From assembly GCA_046537875.1 (NCBI GenBank), contig JBKHJZ010000038.1, forward strand, positions 1 through 22,326: a stretch of 22,326 nucleotides of DNA. The letters run 5' to 3'. How positions within the stretch are numbered: position 1 is the stretch's first letter; the number at the start of each line of letters is the position of its first letter. Shown piece by piece: positions 1 through 6,602 of this stretch. Under the pieces are notes generated by a model. That model was given only the letters and a program-made list of their open reading frames with translations. It did not search any database and was not told the DNA's origin. Source of the DNA: JBKHJZ01 sp046537875. GTDB lineage: Bacteria > Actinomycetota > Acidimicrobiia > Acidimicrobiales > VFJN01. The translations under genes were made by a program, and so were the position numbers.

Positions 1-148
1 GCCTGGACGGACGGGGACGTTGGCTTGACTCGACGTGGTCAGGGCTGCCGGGCGGCCTCGCTGGACGGCCGTCGCCCACGCCGCCCGTCCCGTACGGTTC
101 GGTGTCCACGTCCAGCCCTCTTCGCTCGGCCTCCTAGGGTCGGAGGTC

Positions 149-1525
149 GTGGGGAGCGCGCCGGAGCGGACCGATGCGACGAACGCCGTGCTGTCCGCGA
201 TCGCCGACGCCGCCCGGTTCCCGCGTCCCGTCTGGCGGTCGGAGCGGGCCTACGTGCTGGCGACGATCGCCGGGGTCGTCGGCCTCGGCAACATCTGGCG
301 GTTCCCCTACATGGCCGGCCGCCACGGCGGCGGCAGCTTCGTGCTCGCGTACGTCGTCTGCGTCGTGCTCGTGGCCGTGCCCCTCGCCTCGTTGGAGAGT
401 GCAGCGGGCAGCCTGGTCCGGCGCTCTCCCGTCGGTGCGTTCCGCCGGGCGGCCGGACGCCCGGGCGCGGCCATCGGGTGGGCCGTCGTCGGGATGACCG
501 GTGCGATCCTCAGCTACTACCTGGTGGTCACCGGATGGACCCTCGGCTACCTCCTCGACAGCCTGCGCGGCGACCTCGAGTCGTTCGAGGCGTTCACCCG
601 GGGCTACGCCTCGGTCTGGCTGTTGGTCGCCGTCGGTGCCCTCGTCCTCGCGGTCCTGGTCCGCGGCGTCGGGACCATCGAGCGGGCGGGTCTGGTGGTC
701 GTCCCGCTGCTGGTGGCGATCGTGGCAGGCCTGGCGGTCTACGGGCAGACCCTCGACGGGGCCGCTGAGAGCCGGGCCTTCTATCTCGGGCTCAGCGGCG
801 AGCACCTGTTCGACGCGGCGACGTGGCGCGCCGCGGCCGGGCAGGCCTTCTACTCGGTCGGGGTCGGCCAGGGTGTGCTGATCGCCTACGGGAGCTTCGT
901 GCCGGCGGGAACGAACCTGATCCGCTCGACGGCGGCGGTCGCCGTCACCAACTCGCTGGTGTCGATCATCGCCGGGCTCATGGTGTTCGGGGTCGTCTTC
1001 ACGTTCGGCATCTCACCGTCCACGGGCAGCCAGCTGTCCTTCACCGCCTTCCCCCGGGTCTTCGGGCAGGTGCCCGGGGGTGCGGTTCTCGCGGTGGGGT
1101 TCTTCGCCCTGCTTCTCCTCGCAGGTTTCACGTCCTGTCTCGGTGCGTCGATCGTGGTCATGTCGACGGTGCGCGACGAGCTCCGGCTCCGGGCGAGGAC
1201 CGCGACGGCCCTCACGGTGGCGGCCGTGGTGGTGCTCGGGATCCCGTCGGCCCTCAGCTTCAGTGGTGCCGGGCTCACCGTGGCCGGGGAACCCTTCCTC
1301 GACCGCGTCGACCAGCTCACCGGATCGGGTGCGATTGTCGTGCTCGGGGTGGTCGGGTCGGCCGTGCTGGCGCTGTCGCTTCCGCGCCGGGCCCTCGCCG
1401 CCGCCTTCGGTTCCCGGGCCGAGGTCCGTGTGGGGCCGGTGCGCCTCGGTGCCCGGTCTGTCATCGGCTGGACGATCGTGCTCTCCGGCGCAGCGGCGGT
1501 CATGCTCGCGGCCAGCATGCTGTAG
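149..1525 (+). CDS. Sodium-dependent transporter of the NSS (SNF) family
   Basis: Predicted Na+-coupled symporter of the neurotransmitter:sodium symporter family, taking up an amino acid or amine across the cytoplasmic membrane. The first membrane helix carries the family signature GVVGLGNIWRFPY, the unwound TM1 that binds Na+ and substrate in LeuT, followed by GGGSFVLAY. About eleven or twelve hydrophobic helices follow, and the length of about 458 aa is normal. The frame is open from a GTG at 35, but that would add some 70 residues before TM1, which bacterial members lack. I chose GTG 149, which leaves a short N-terminus and has GGAGG just upstream, although the spacing of 2 nt is tight. 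GTG 188 is the other candidate. The substrate cannot be read from the sequence. It is followed 50 bp later by a same-strand small gene and may be co-transcribed with it. Confidence 0.85.
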   Translation: MGSAPERTDATNAVLSAIADAARFPRPVWRSERAYVLATIAGVVGLGNIWRFPYMAGRHGGGSFVLAYVVCVVLVAVPLASLESAAGSLVRRSPVGAFRRAAGRPGAAIGWAVVGMTGAILSYYLVVTGWTLGYLLDSLRGDLESFEAFTRGYASVWLLVAVGALVLAVLVRGVGTIERAGLVVVPLLVAIVAGLAVYGQTLDGAAESRAFYLGLSGEHLFDAATWRAAAGQAFYSVGVGQGVLIAYGSFVPAGTNLIRSTAAVAVTNSLVSIIAGLMVFGVVFTFGISPSTGSQLSFTAFPRVFGQVPGGAVLAVGFFALLLLAGFTSCLGASIVVMSTVRDELRLRARTATALTVAAVVVLGIPSALSFSGAGLTVAGEPFLDRVDQLTGSGAIVVLGVVGSAVLALSLPRRALAAAFGSRAEVRVGPVRLGARSVIGWTIVLSGAAAVMLAASML

Positions 1526-1575
1526 GCCGTGGACGTGCGGGCGAGGCAGCACAACCGAGCTGGGAGGTCGTGACG

Positions 1576-2058
1576 ATGGCGTCGGCGAAGGAGGGCACGA
1601 GCACCGTGGGCAGGATGGTCAGCCGTCACTCGCGTCTGCTCCTGGCCGGGCTCGCGACCGCGGCTGCGGCGGCGGCAGCGGCCGTGGTGCGGCGCCGGGG
1701 CTGGCGGATCGACCTGCCGGATCCGGGCCCGCTGGCAGCCGAGACGGCCGTGTCGGTGCACAACGCCGCCAAGGCGGCGGTGATCGCCGCAGTTCGGGAG
1801 TCGGAGGATGCCGGCGAGCAGGCGGTGCGGGAGGCGGTCCGGGATGCCGTGGCGGGCGGGGCCGAGGCGGGTGCGGACGTCGGCGCCGTGGTCATCGGCT
1901 CGGTGGAGGGAGCCGTTGCCGTCGCACCTGTGTTGGGCGTGGAGCCACGTCACCTCGCCTCTGCGGCGGCCGCGGTTGCCGTCGACACGGCGGGGCAGCA
2001 GGGGAAGGTCGCCGGCGAGCGCGCGCGCGATCTGCTCGAGCCGGTCCTGCCCCGCTGA
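1576..2058 (+). CDS. Ala-rich single-helix hypothetical protein
   Basis: A 160-aa protein of unknown function. The ATG at 1576 has a clear Shine-Dalgarno sequence (GGGAGG at 1562-1567, 8 nt upstream), so the start is well supported. Residues about 18-36 form a short hydrophobic Ala-rich helix followed by a run of arginines, which looks like a signal anchor with the tail outside or in the envelope. The rest is Ala/Val/Glu-rich with amphipathic helical segments (residues about 55-100 and 120-160) and no cysteines. I do not recognise a family. Its position 50 bp after the NSS transporter suggests co-transcription, but no functional link is visible. The strong ribosome site and an uninterrupted frame argue that it is a real gene. 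Confidence 0.65.
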   Translation: MASAKEGTSTVGRMVSRHSRLLLAGLATAAAAAAAAVVRRRGWRIDLPDPGPLAAETAVSVHNAAKAAVIAAVRESEDAGEQAVREAVRDAVAGGAEAGADVGAVVIGSVEGAVAVAPVLGVEPRHLASAAAAVAVDTAGQQGKVAGERARDLLEPVLPR

Positions 2059-2267
2059 TCCGGCAACCCCCGAGGTACGCCCGCTCACACGGTACGGGGT
2101 GGGTATGGGCACCATGACCGGCAGGTCACGGGCCCAGCCTCCAGATCCGCAGAAACCGCGGGGACGACGCTTCGCCCCGGCGCCGCTACCGCCCGTCGTT
2201 CACGCGGACTAGCGGGCGTCCGGTGCGGGTAACCCTTCGTGCGGCTGATCACAAAGGAGCAGCACGC

Positions 2268-2480
2268 ATGGGATTCGGCACCAGCCTCTTCCTGATCGCC
2301 GTCGGTGCGATCCTCAGGTTCGCCGTGACGGTCGACGCCGAGGGATTCGACATCGGCACCGTGGGCGTCATCCTGATGATCGTCGGTGGGATCGGGCTGC
2401 TTGCATCGATCGTCTTCTGGAACAGCTGGGGTGGCTTCGGGGGTGCCCGCCGCCGGCGGGTCGTCGAGGACGAGTACTGA
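2268..2480 (+). CDS. DUF6458-family small membrane protein
   Basis: A 70-aa protein with two hydrophobic helices, an N-terminal MGFGTSLFLIAVGAILRFAV and a second helix GVILMIVGGIGLLASIVFW, then a Gly/Arg-rich cytoplasmic tail ending in acidic residues. This layout matches the small actinobacterial DUF6458 membrane proteins as I remember them; their role is unknown. The ATG at 2268 is fixed by a strong ribosome site, AAGGAG at 2254-2259 with 8 nt spacing. The frame is open a little further upstream from a GTG at 2223, but that start has no comparable ribosome site. The gene ends only 4 bp before the stop of the convergent metallopeptidase gene. The 209-bp region before it (2059-2267) contains no convincing ORF. 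Confidence 0.8.
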   Translation: MGFGTSLFLIAVGAILRFAVTVDAEGFDIGTVGVILMIVGGIGLLASIVFWNSWGGFGGARRRRVVEDEY

Positions 2481-2484
2481 GGGC

Positions 2485-3180
2485 TCACACCAGGAGCAGC
2501 CGGCCGCCCACGGCCAGGGCGCCCAGGGCGACGGCCGCGAAGACCGCCAGCCACACCACGGCGGGCACCCGGGTGATCCGGGCCAGCTGGTCGGCGTCGG
2601 AGCCGCGTCCCGGATCGCGGCGGCGCTGGCGCGCGAGCTCGTACACGGGGCGCACGCCACCGAACAGCATGAACCACGTGGCCGTGTAGCCGAACGCTCC
2701 CTGCGCCTCCGGTGGGGCGTAGAGCGACACCCCGACCACGACGCCGCCCGTCACGATCAGCGACAGGGCGCCGTACGCGTTGCGGATCATCGCCAGCATC
2801 GCCACGAGCACGGCGGTCGTCGCCCACAGCATGACCGTGACCTGTTCCACGGCGAGGAGGGCGACGCCGGCCAACCCCACCAGCGGGGGACTCGCGTAGC
2901 CGGCGGCGGCGGTGAGGACCATCCCCGGTCCCCGGGGCCTCCCCACCGACAGCGTGACCCCCGAGGTGTCCGAGTGCAGGCGGATGCCGGTGAGGCGCCG
3001 CCCGGTCAGCACGGCCACCACGGCGTGGCCGGCCTCGTGCACGATCGTCACCACGCCCCGCGACCAGCGCCACAGCCGGCCCACGGCGACGCCGACGAAG
3101 GCCGCGAGGCCGGTGGCGAGCACCAGCCACGACGACGGGTCGAGCTGCTGCGTGAGGGTGTCGGTCCCGTCGGTGGGCAT
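2485..3180 (-). CDS. M50-like (M50B) membrane zinc metallopeptidase
   Basis: A 231-aa polytopic membrane protein with the zinc-protease motif HEAGH at residues 48-52, at the start of a membrane segment (HEAGHAVVAVLTGRR). It is followed by several hydrophobic helices, including one with RNAYGALSLIVTGG that resembles the second conserved block of the M50B-like family. Such proteins are site-2-protease-like intramembrane peptidases; the substrate is unknown. The ATG at 3180 lacks a strong Shine-Dalgarno sequence. A perfect 5+1+5 palindrome lies 3 bp upstream of it (3184-3194). The stop is 4 bp from the convergent DUF6458 gene. The Rieske gene upstream on the same strand ends 57 bp away, so read-through from the oxygenase operon is possible, but a shared function is not obvious. 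Confidence 0.8.
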   Translation of the reverse strand: MPTDGTDTLTQQLDPSSWLVLATGLAAFVGVAVGRLWRWSRGVVTIVHEAGHAVVAVLTGRRLTGIRLHSDTSGVTLSVGRPRGPGMVLTAAAGYASPPLVGLAGVALLAVEQVTVMLWATTAVLVAMLAMIRNAYGALSLIVTGGVVVGVSLYAPPEAQGAFGYTATWFMLFGGVRPVYELARQRRRDPGRGSDADQLARITRVPAVVWLAVFAAVALGALAVGGRLLLV

Positions 3181-3183
3181 CGG

Positions 3184-3194
3184 GACAGACTGTC
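3184..3194. repeat. Short perfect palindrome at the metallopeptidase start
   Basis: GACAG-A-CTGTC is a perfect 5-bp inverted repeat with a 1-bp centre, immediately 5' of the ATG of the M50-like gene. It could be an operator half-site pair, but repeats of this size occur by chance. Confidence 0.25.
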
Positions 3195-3237
3195 ACGCCC
3201 ACCGCGCCGGGGCGGTCCCGCCGGGAGCGGACCGCGA

Positions 3238-3573
3238 TCAGGCGGAGGCGGCGCCGCGCAGCGCCCGGCTCTCCACGTCGAGCAGCACCCGCCCGCCCTC
3301 GACCTTCACCTCGAAGGTCGGCTGGCACTCACCGTTGACCTTCTCCCGGCCCGACCCCAGCTCGAACGACCACTGGTGCCCCGGGCAGACGATGCGGCCG
3401 TTGAGGATGACGCCCCTGTGGAGCTCGCGGTTGCGGTGGATGCAACGGTTCTGGAAGGCGTACGGCACGCCCTCGTGGATCAGCACCAGGATGTCGGTGT
3501 CCTCGTGCTGCACCACCATCTTGCGTCGGCGGCGGAGGTCGTCGTAGGCGGCGATGTCCATCCAGCTGCTCAT
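3238..3573 (-). CDS. Small Rieske [2Fe-2S] ferredoxin
   Basis: A 111-aa soluble Rieske protein. The cluster ligands are clear: C44-x-H46 and C63-x2-H66 (CIH ... CPGHQWSF), separated by 16 residues as in Rieske ferredoxins of oxygenase systems. It should carry single electrons to an oxygenase. No catalytic domain is attached. I chose ATG 3573, which has a G-rich stretch upstream and gives a normal N-terminus. The frame stays open upstream to a GTG at 3732, but that would add 53 Pro-rich residues typical of non-coding GC-rich DNA. It is the last gene of the operon after the diiron oxygenase and the plant-type ferredoxin, and the likeliest partner is that oxygenase. Rieske subunits of nitrite reductase (NirD) look similar, but no NirB is nearby. 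Confidence 0.85.
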   Translation of the reverse strand: MSSWMDIAAYDDLRRRRKMVVQHEDTDILVLIHEGVPYAFQNRCIHRNRELHRGVILNGRIVCPGHQWSFELGSGREKVNGECQPTFEVKVEGGRVLLDVESRALRGAASA

Positions 3574-3754
3574 GGGTGTCCCCCGTGCGATGTCGGGCGG
3601 AGGTCGGGTCTGGGTCTGCTCGGCGTGGGGCGGCCTGGCGTCGGGCGGGCTCCGCCGTGCGGGCCGGGGCGGTGCGGGCCCGGGCGGCGTGAGCCGGGGC
3701 GGTGTGGTCGCCGGCGTCGCAGGTGCCGGCACGGTGCGTCCGGACGGAACGGGG
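3574..3754 (-). other. GC-rich spacer with imperfect repeats inside the oxygenase operon
   Basis: This gap of 181 bp separates the ferredoxin stop from the Rieske start, in a cluster whose other junctions are mostly under 60 bp. On the + strand it contains near-repeated units of the type CCGGGGCGGTG (around 3664-3705). Read in the Rieske frame it gives a Pro/Arg/Ala-rich extension without recognisable sequence. It may be a degenerate remnant, a linker, or simply a low-complexity spacer. Confidence 0.4.
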
Positions 3755-4117
3755 TCACGCCGTGTCGTCGACCGACAGCCACTTCGCGCGCAGCCGCTCG
3801 GCCGCCCGCTCGGGGATGAGCGCGGTCTGGTCGGGGTCCCAGGCCACCGAGATGTCGCCCCCGACGTACGTCTGGCAGGCGAGGCGGTACCCCTGGGCGA
3901 GGAGCTCCTCGCCCAGGGTCTGGCGCTCCCGCCGCCGGGGCGGTGACAGGTGCTCGGCTCCCGCGGTCACCCGCACGCGATCGGTGCCGCAGTTGCCGCT
4001 GGCGCACTTGAACGGCACCCCGCATTCGTGGCGGAGGGCGATGCGCAACAGGTTGACCTCGTCGCCCTCGGGGAACTCCACCGTCCGCCCCGAGGTGCTG
4101 AAGTCGATCGTCGGCAT
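3755..4117 (-). CDS. Plant-type [2Fe-2S] ferredoxin with Cys-to-Asp at the third ligand position
   Basis: A 120-aa beta-grasp ferredoxin. The cluster loop reads C38-ASGN-C43-GT-D46 and the distal ligand is C81 in LACQTY, giving spacing C-x4-C-x2-D-x34-C. The usual plant/adrenodoxin-type third cysteine is therefore Asp46. I checked the codons on the reverse complement and the Asp is unambiguous (GAT). An additional cysteine, C32 (HECGVPF), lies just before the loop and might act as a ligand. The C-terminal part (WDPDQTALIPERAAERLRAKW) is a short tail beyond the usual fold. It starts at ATG 4117, 53 bp after the oxygenase stop. The expected role is electron transfer to the neighbouring diiron enzyme, alone or through the Rieske protein. 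No ferredoxin reductase gene is in the window. Confidence 0.85.
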   Translation of the reverse strand: MPTIDFSTSGRTVEFPEGDEVNLLRIALRHECGVPFKCASGNCGTDRVRVTAGAEHLSPPRRRERQTLGEELLAQGYRLACQTYVGGDISVAWDPDQTALIPERAAERLRAKWLSVDDTA

Positions 4118-4170
4118 GTCGGCGAGGGGTGTCGGGGACGATGTCGGCGCGGCCGGCCGGGCGATCCGCC

Positions 4171-4890
4171 TCAGGCGGGCACCGGGGCGCGGTCGGGCGC
4201 CACGTAGGTGTCGTAGAGCGCCTTGGTGTAGGCGTAGCGCATCTCGGCGCCGTGCCGAACGAGCTGGAGCGAGCGCTGCTGCAGCTCGGGCGTGTCGGCG
4301 TGGTCGAGCACGATCTGGTAGCCCCGCTCGCCGTGCACCTCGTCGGACGTGATGTGGAGGTCGAAGAACTCTGCCTCCTCCTCGGTGAACCCGTACTTCT
4401 CGATGAGAACCGGGTACTGGCGGCGGTAGATCGATGGCACCTGCGACTCGAGCCCGACCACGAGCGCCGCGGTGGCGACCGCGAAGTGCTCGCGGAAGGC
4501 GATGGCGTAGCACCAGCCCTGCAGGCCGCGGGTGACCGGCGTGGCGTTGTCGATGTCCGTCACCCGCTCGGCCGTCGTACCGCAGGCCTCGGCGAACCGG
4601 ATCAGCAGGTCGGTGTGCCGGACGTCGGACAGCTCCTCCTCGTACATGTTCTGGAGGAGGAAGTCCTTGGCGTCGGTGAAGTGGTCGGGGGTGTTGGAGT
4701 AGATGTAGCCGAGGTAGTCGGCGAACGGACCGACGTAGTGGTAGTGGTTCTCTGCCCACCGGGCGAAGTGGTGGCGCTCGAGCTCGCCGTCGGCCCAGGC
4801 CTTGGAGAACGAGGCGTCCTTGGCCTCGCGGCCCTTGATCGCCTCTTCGAGCGCGGCCCTGAACCGGTCCTTCGAGAGCAGCTCTGCCAT
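4171..4890 (-). CDS. Haem-oxygenase-like diiron oxygenase (HDO; CADD/TenA/PqqC fold)
   Basis: A 239-aa all-helical protein of the TenA/PqqC/CADD superfamily, often annotated 'iron-containing redox enzyme'. All six metal ligands of the diiron branch can be placed: E85 and H92 (EEELSDVRH), E148 (GLESQVP), and H179, D183, H186 (HITSDEVH). The spacing matches Chlamydia CADD (E81/H88, E142, H174/D178/H181, from memory). CADD's self-sacrificed residues are not kept: its Tyr27 aligns with Ser29 (FSKAW) and its Lys152 with Gln158. I therefore infer a turnover oxygenase fed by the two iron-sulphur proteins downstream, rather than a CADD-type p-aminobenzoate synthase. The substrate is unknown; HDOs cleave or N-oxygenate small amines, amino acids and fatty acids. 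ATG 4890 has GGAAGG about 10 nt upstream. It is the first gene of its operon, divergent from the GGT-like gene. Confidence 0.85.
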   Translation of the reverse strand: MAELLSKDRFRAALEEAIKGREAKDASFSKAWADGELERHHFARWAENHYHYVGPFADYLGYIYSNTPDHFTDAKDFLLQNMYEEELSDVRHTDLLIRFAEACGTTAERVTDIDNATPVTRGLQGWCYAIAFREHFAVATAALVVGLESQVPSIYRRQYPVLIEKYGFTEEEAEFFDLHITSDEVHGERGYQIVLDHADTPELQQRSLQLVRHGAEMRYAYTKALYDTYVAPDRAPVPA

Positions 4891-4950
4891 GCGAGGAGTC
4901 CCTTCCTGTGCGCGGCCGGCGTGTCGACGGCCGGCCGGATCGGCCACCTG

Positions 4951-4972
4951 TGTTCTGTATACTGTCGACATT
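4951..4972. promoter_or_regulatory. Candidate operator/promoter shared by two divergent transcription units (site 1)
   Basis: The sequence between the diiron oxygenase (-) and GGT-like (+) genes contains CTGTATACTGT around a GTATAC core (4957-4962). Read on the - strand it gives ACAGTATACAGAA, and a near copy, ACAGTATGCAAAA, lies in the next divergent region at 7783-7795 (11 of 13 positions identical). The + strand TATACT (4958-4963) would also serve as a -10 hexamer for the GGT-like gene. A dyad on GTATAC resembles sites of FadR/VanR-type GntR repressors, which is an inference only. Confidence 0.45.
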
Positions 4973-5029
4973 TCGCCGGCAGCGCAAGCACTTCTTGCGG
5001 GGGACCACGTGCCGCATGAGCTGACCGTG

Positions 5030-6457
5030 ATGGCCGAGCAGTGCACCGGCCGCGGCGCCCGCGGCGTGGTGTGCGCGGCAGCACCCCTCGCGGCGCAGGC
5101 GGGCGCCGAGGTGCTGCGCGCGGGCGGCAGCGCCCACGACGCGGTGGTGGCCATGGCGCTGGCGGAGGGGGTGCTGCTGCCCCCGAAGTGCGGGCTCGGC
5201 GGCGACCTCGTCGCGCTGTCGCTGGCGCCGGGCGCATCCGAGCCCGAGGCGCTCCTCGCCATCGGGGCTGCGCCGGCGGCCCTGGCCGATGCGGCGGCGG
5301 AACGCGGCTGGCGTGACGTCGGACCCCTGTCGGTCGGGCCGCCCGGGGCGCCGGCCGGCTACCTCGCCCTCGCGGAGCGGGGCCGGTTGCCACTCGACCG
5401 GCTGGCCCGGCCCGCCGTCGACCTGGCCACGAACGGGTTCCCCTGGGCCCCGGTCGCCACCGACCTCGCCACCCAGGCCGCCGCGCTCGTGGGCGAGATG
5501 CACCCCGAGGGCTGCGTGTACTACCCGGACGCGCAGCCCATCGCACCCGGGGCCGTGGTCCGGCTGCCCGGGCTGGCGGCGGCGCTGGGCGAGCTGGTCG
5601 AGCGGCGTCACGACGTGCTCGCCGGCCCGCTCGGCGACGCGATCGTCCGGGCCGTGGGCCAGCGGGGCGGGGTGGTCTCTCACGCCGATCTGGCGGCGAC
5701 CCGCGCCGACTGGGTGCCGTGCGCGACCGGCCGGGCGGGTGGACTGCCGGCGTGGGCGACGCCGGCCCCGACCCACGGCCCGTCGCTGCTCGGGGCGGTG
5801 GCCGGGGCGACGCCCGACGACGATGCGGGGGCCACGTACCGCCGGGTGCTGGTGGCGGTGGCCTCCAACCGGGAGGCGCTGGCCGACCCCGCGGGCACCT
5901 CGATGGTCGCGGCCGCGGACGCCGACGGCCACGTGGTCGTGGTGGTGCACTCCAACTCCTACCCGCGCTTCGGCAGCGGGATCGTCGTCCCCGAGTACGA
6001 CCTGGTCCTCGCCAACCGGGCCGGCCGCGGCTTCACGTTCCGTCCGGGCCACCCCAACTTCCCGGCCCCCGGCAGGCGGCCCGCCACCACGCTCCACGCC
6101 TGGATGGTGGGCGACGCCACCGGACGGCCACGGCTGGCGGGCGGCACACCCGGGGGCGACAACCAGCTTCCCTGGAACGCCCAGGCGCTCGGGCAGGTCG
6201 TCGCCGGGTGCTGGCGTCCGGGCATGCTGGTGACCTCTCCCCGCTGGGCGTGGATCCCCGCTGACGACGGCGTCCGGGTCGAGCAGGGGTTCTCGGAGCA
6301 CGACGTGGCGGCGCTCGCCGCTGCCGCCCCCCGGGTGGCCCGGGCTCCCCGGTGGGGCCTGCCGTCGGCCCAGCAGGTGGTCCGGGTCCACCGCCCGGGT
6401 GAGGCCTTCGAGGCGGCCGCCGACCCCCGGACCGTGGGGTGCGCCCTCGGGGTGTGA
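5030..6457 (+). CDS. Gamma-glutamyltransferase-like Ntn hydrolase
   Basis: A 475-aa member of the gamma-glutamyltransferase superfamily, whose precursors self-cleave to expose an N-terminal Thr. Large-subunit landmarks are visible near the start (AAAPLAAQAGAEVLRAGGSAHDAVVAMALAEG). The cleavage site maps to AG-T290-SMVAAADADG, matching the usual T-T-H-x-S-V-V-D block, so Thr290 is the probable nucleophile. Downstream are the FGSGIVVP segment, RRPATTLHAW (usual RP-x-SS block, here TT) and GGTPGGDNQLPW (usual G-x-PGG). It is shorter than classical GGT and lacks an obvious signal peptide, so a cytoplasmic amidase role is likely; the superfamily also contains oxamate amidohydrolase HpxW and acylases. 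I took ATG 5030; an in-frame GTG at 5009 has a better G-rich ribosome site. It is probably co-regulated with the divergent oxygenase operon. Confidence 0.85.
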   Translation: MAEQCTGRGARGVVCAAAPLAAQAGAEVLRAGGSAHDAVVAMALAEGVLLPPKCGLGGDLVALSLAPGASEPEALLAIGAAPAALADAAAERGWRDVGPLSVGPPGAPAGYLALAERGRLPLDRLARPAVDLATNGFPWAPVATDLATQAAALVGEMHPEGCVYYPDAQPIAPGAVVRLPGLAAALGELVERRHDVLAGPLGDAIVRAVGQRGGVVSHADLAATRADWVPCATGRAGGLPAWATPAPTHGPSLLGAVAGATPDDDAGATYRRVLVAVASNREALADPAGTSMVAAADADGHVVVVVHSNSYPRFGSGIVVPEYDLVLANRAGRGFTFRPGHPNFPAPGRRPATTLHAWMVGDATGRPRLAGGTPGGDNQLPWNAQALGQVVAGCWRPGMLVTSPRWAWIPADDGVRVEQGFSEHDVAALAAAAPRVARAPRWGLPSAQQVVRVHRPGEAFEAAADPRTVGCALGV

Positions 6458-6583
6458 CGCGCGGCTCGGCTTGCCCGCATCGGCGCACGTCGACTCGGCG
6501 CACCGAGGTCGGCGTCGCCGGGAGGCCTCGCTGTCGGGCTGTGGCTCCTGCAGCAAGTCTCGTACGGTTCAGCGTCACTCCCC

Positions 6584-6600
6584 GGCCGATCCGCTCGGCC
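6584..6600. terminator. Possible bidirectional stem-loop between convergent genes
   Basis: GGCCGA (6584-6589) and TCGGCC (6595-6600) form a perfect 6-bp stem with a 5-nt loop, 2 bp beyond the stop of the MFS gene and facing the 3' end of the GGT-like gene. There is no T-tract, as is common in high-GC actinobacteria, so termination is only a possibility. Confidence 0.35.
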
Positions 6601-6602
6601 TC

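Noticed and set aside
3554..3946. Forward-strand open frames over the Rieske/ferredoxin region
   Set aside because: They are Gly/Arg-rich, without domains, and opposite two well-supported iron-sulphur protein genes.
4171..4890. Annotation as thiaminase TenA or PqqC
   Set aside because: The diiron ligand set matches the CADD/HDO branch, whereas TenA has a Cys nucleophile and PqqC lacks metal. No thiamine or PQQ genes are nearby.
91..6575. Similar 19-mers TCCCGTACGGTTCGGTGTC (near 89) and TCTCGTACGGTTCAGCGTC (near 6559)
   Set aside because: A 16 of 19 match between two places in 22 kb of biased composition is expected by chance. One copy lies near a 5' end and the other between convergent 3' ends, so a shared role is unlikely.
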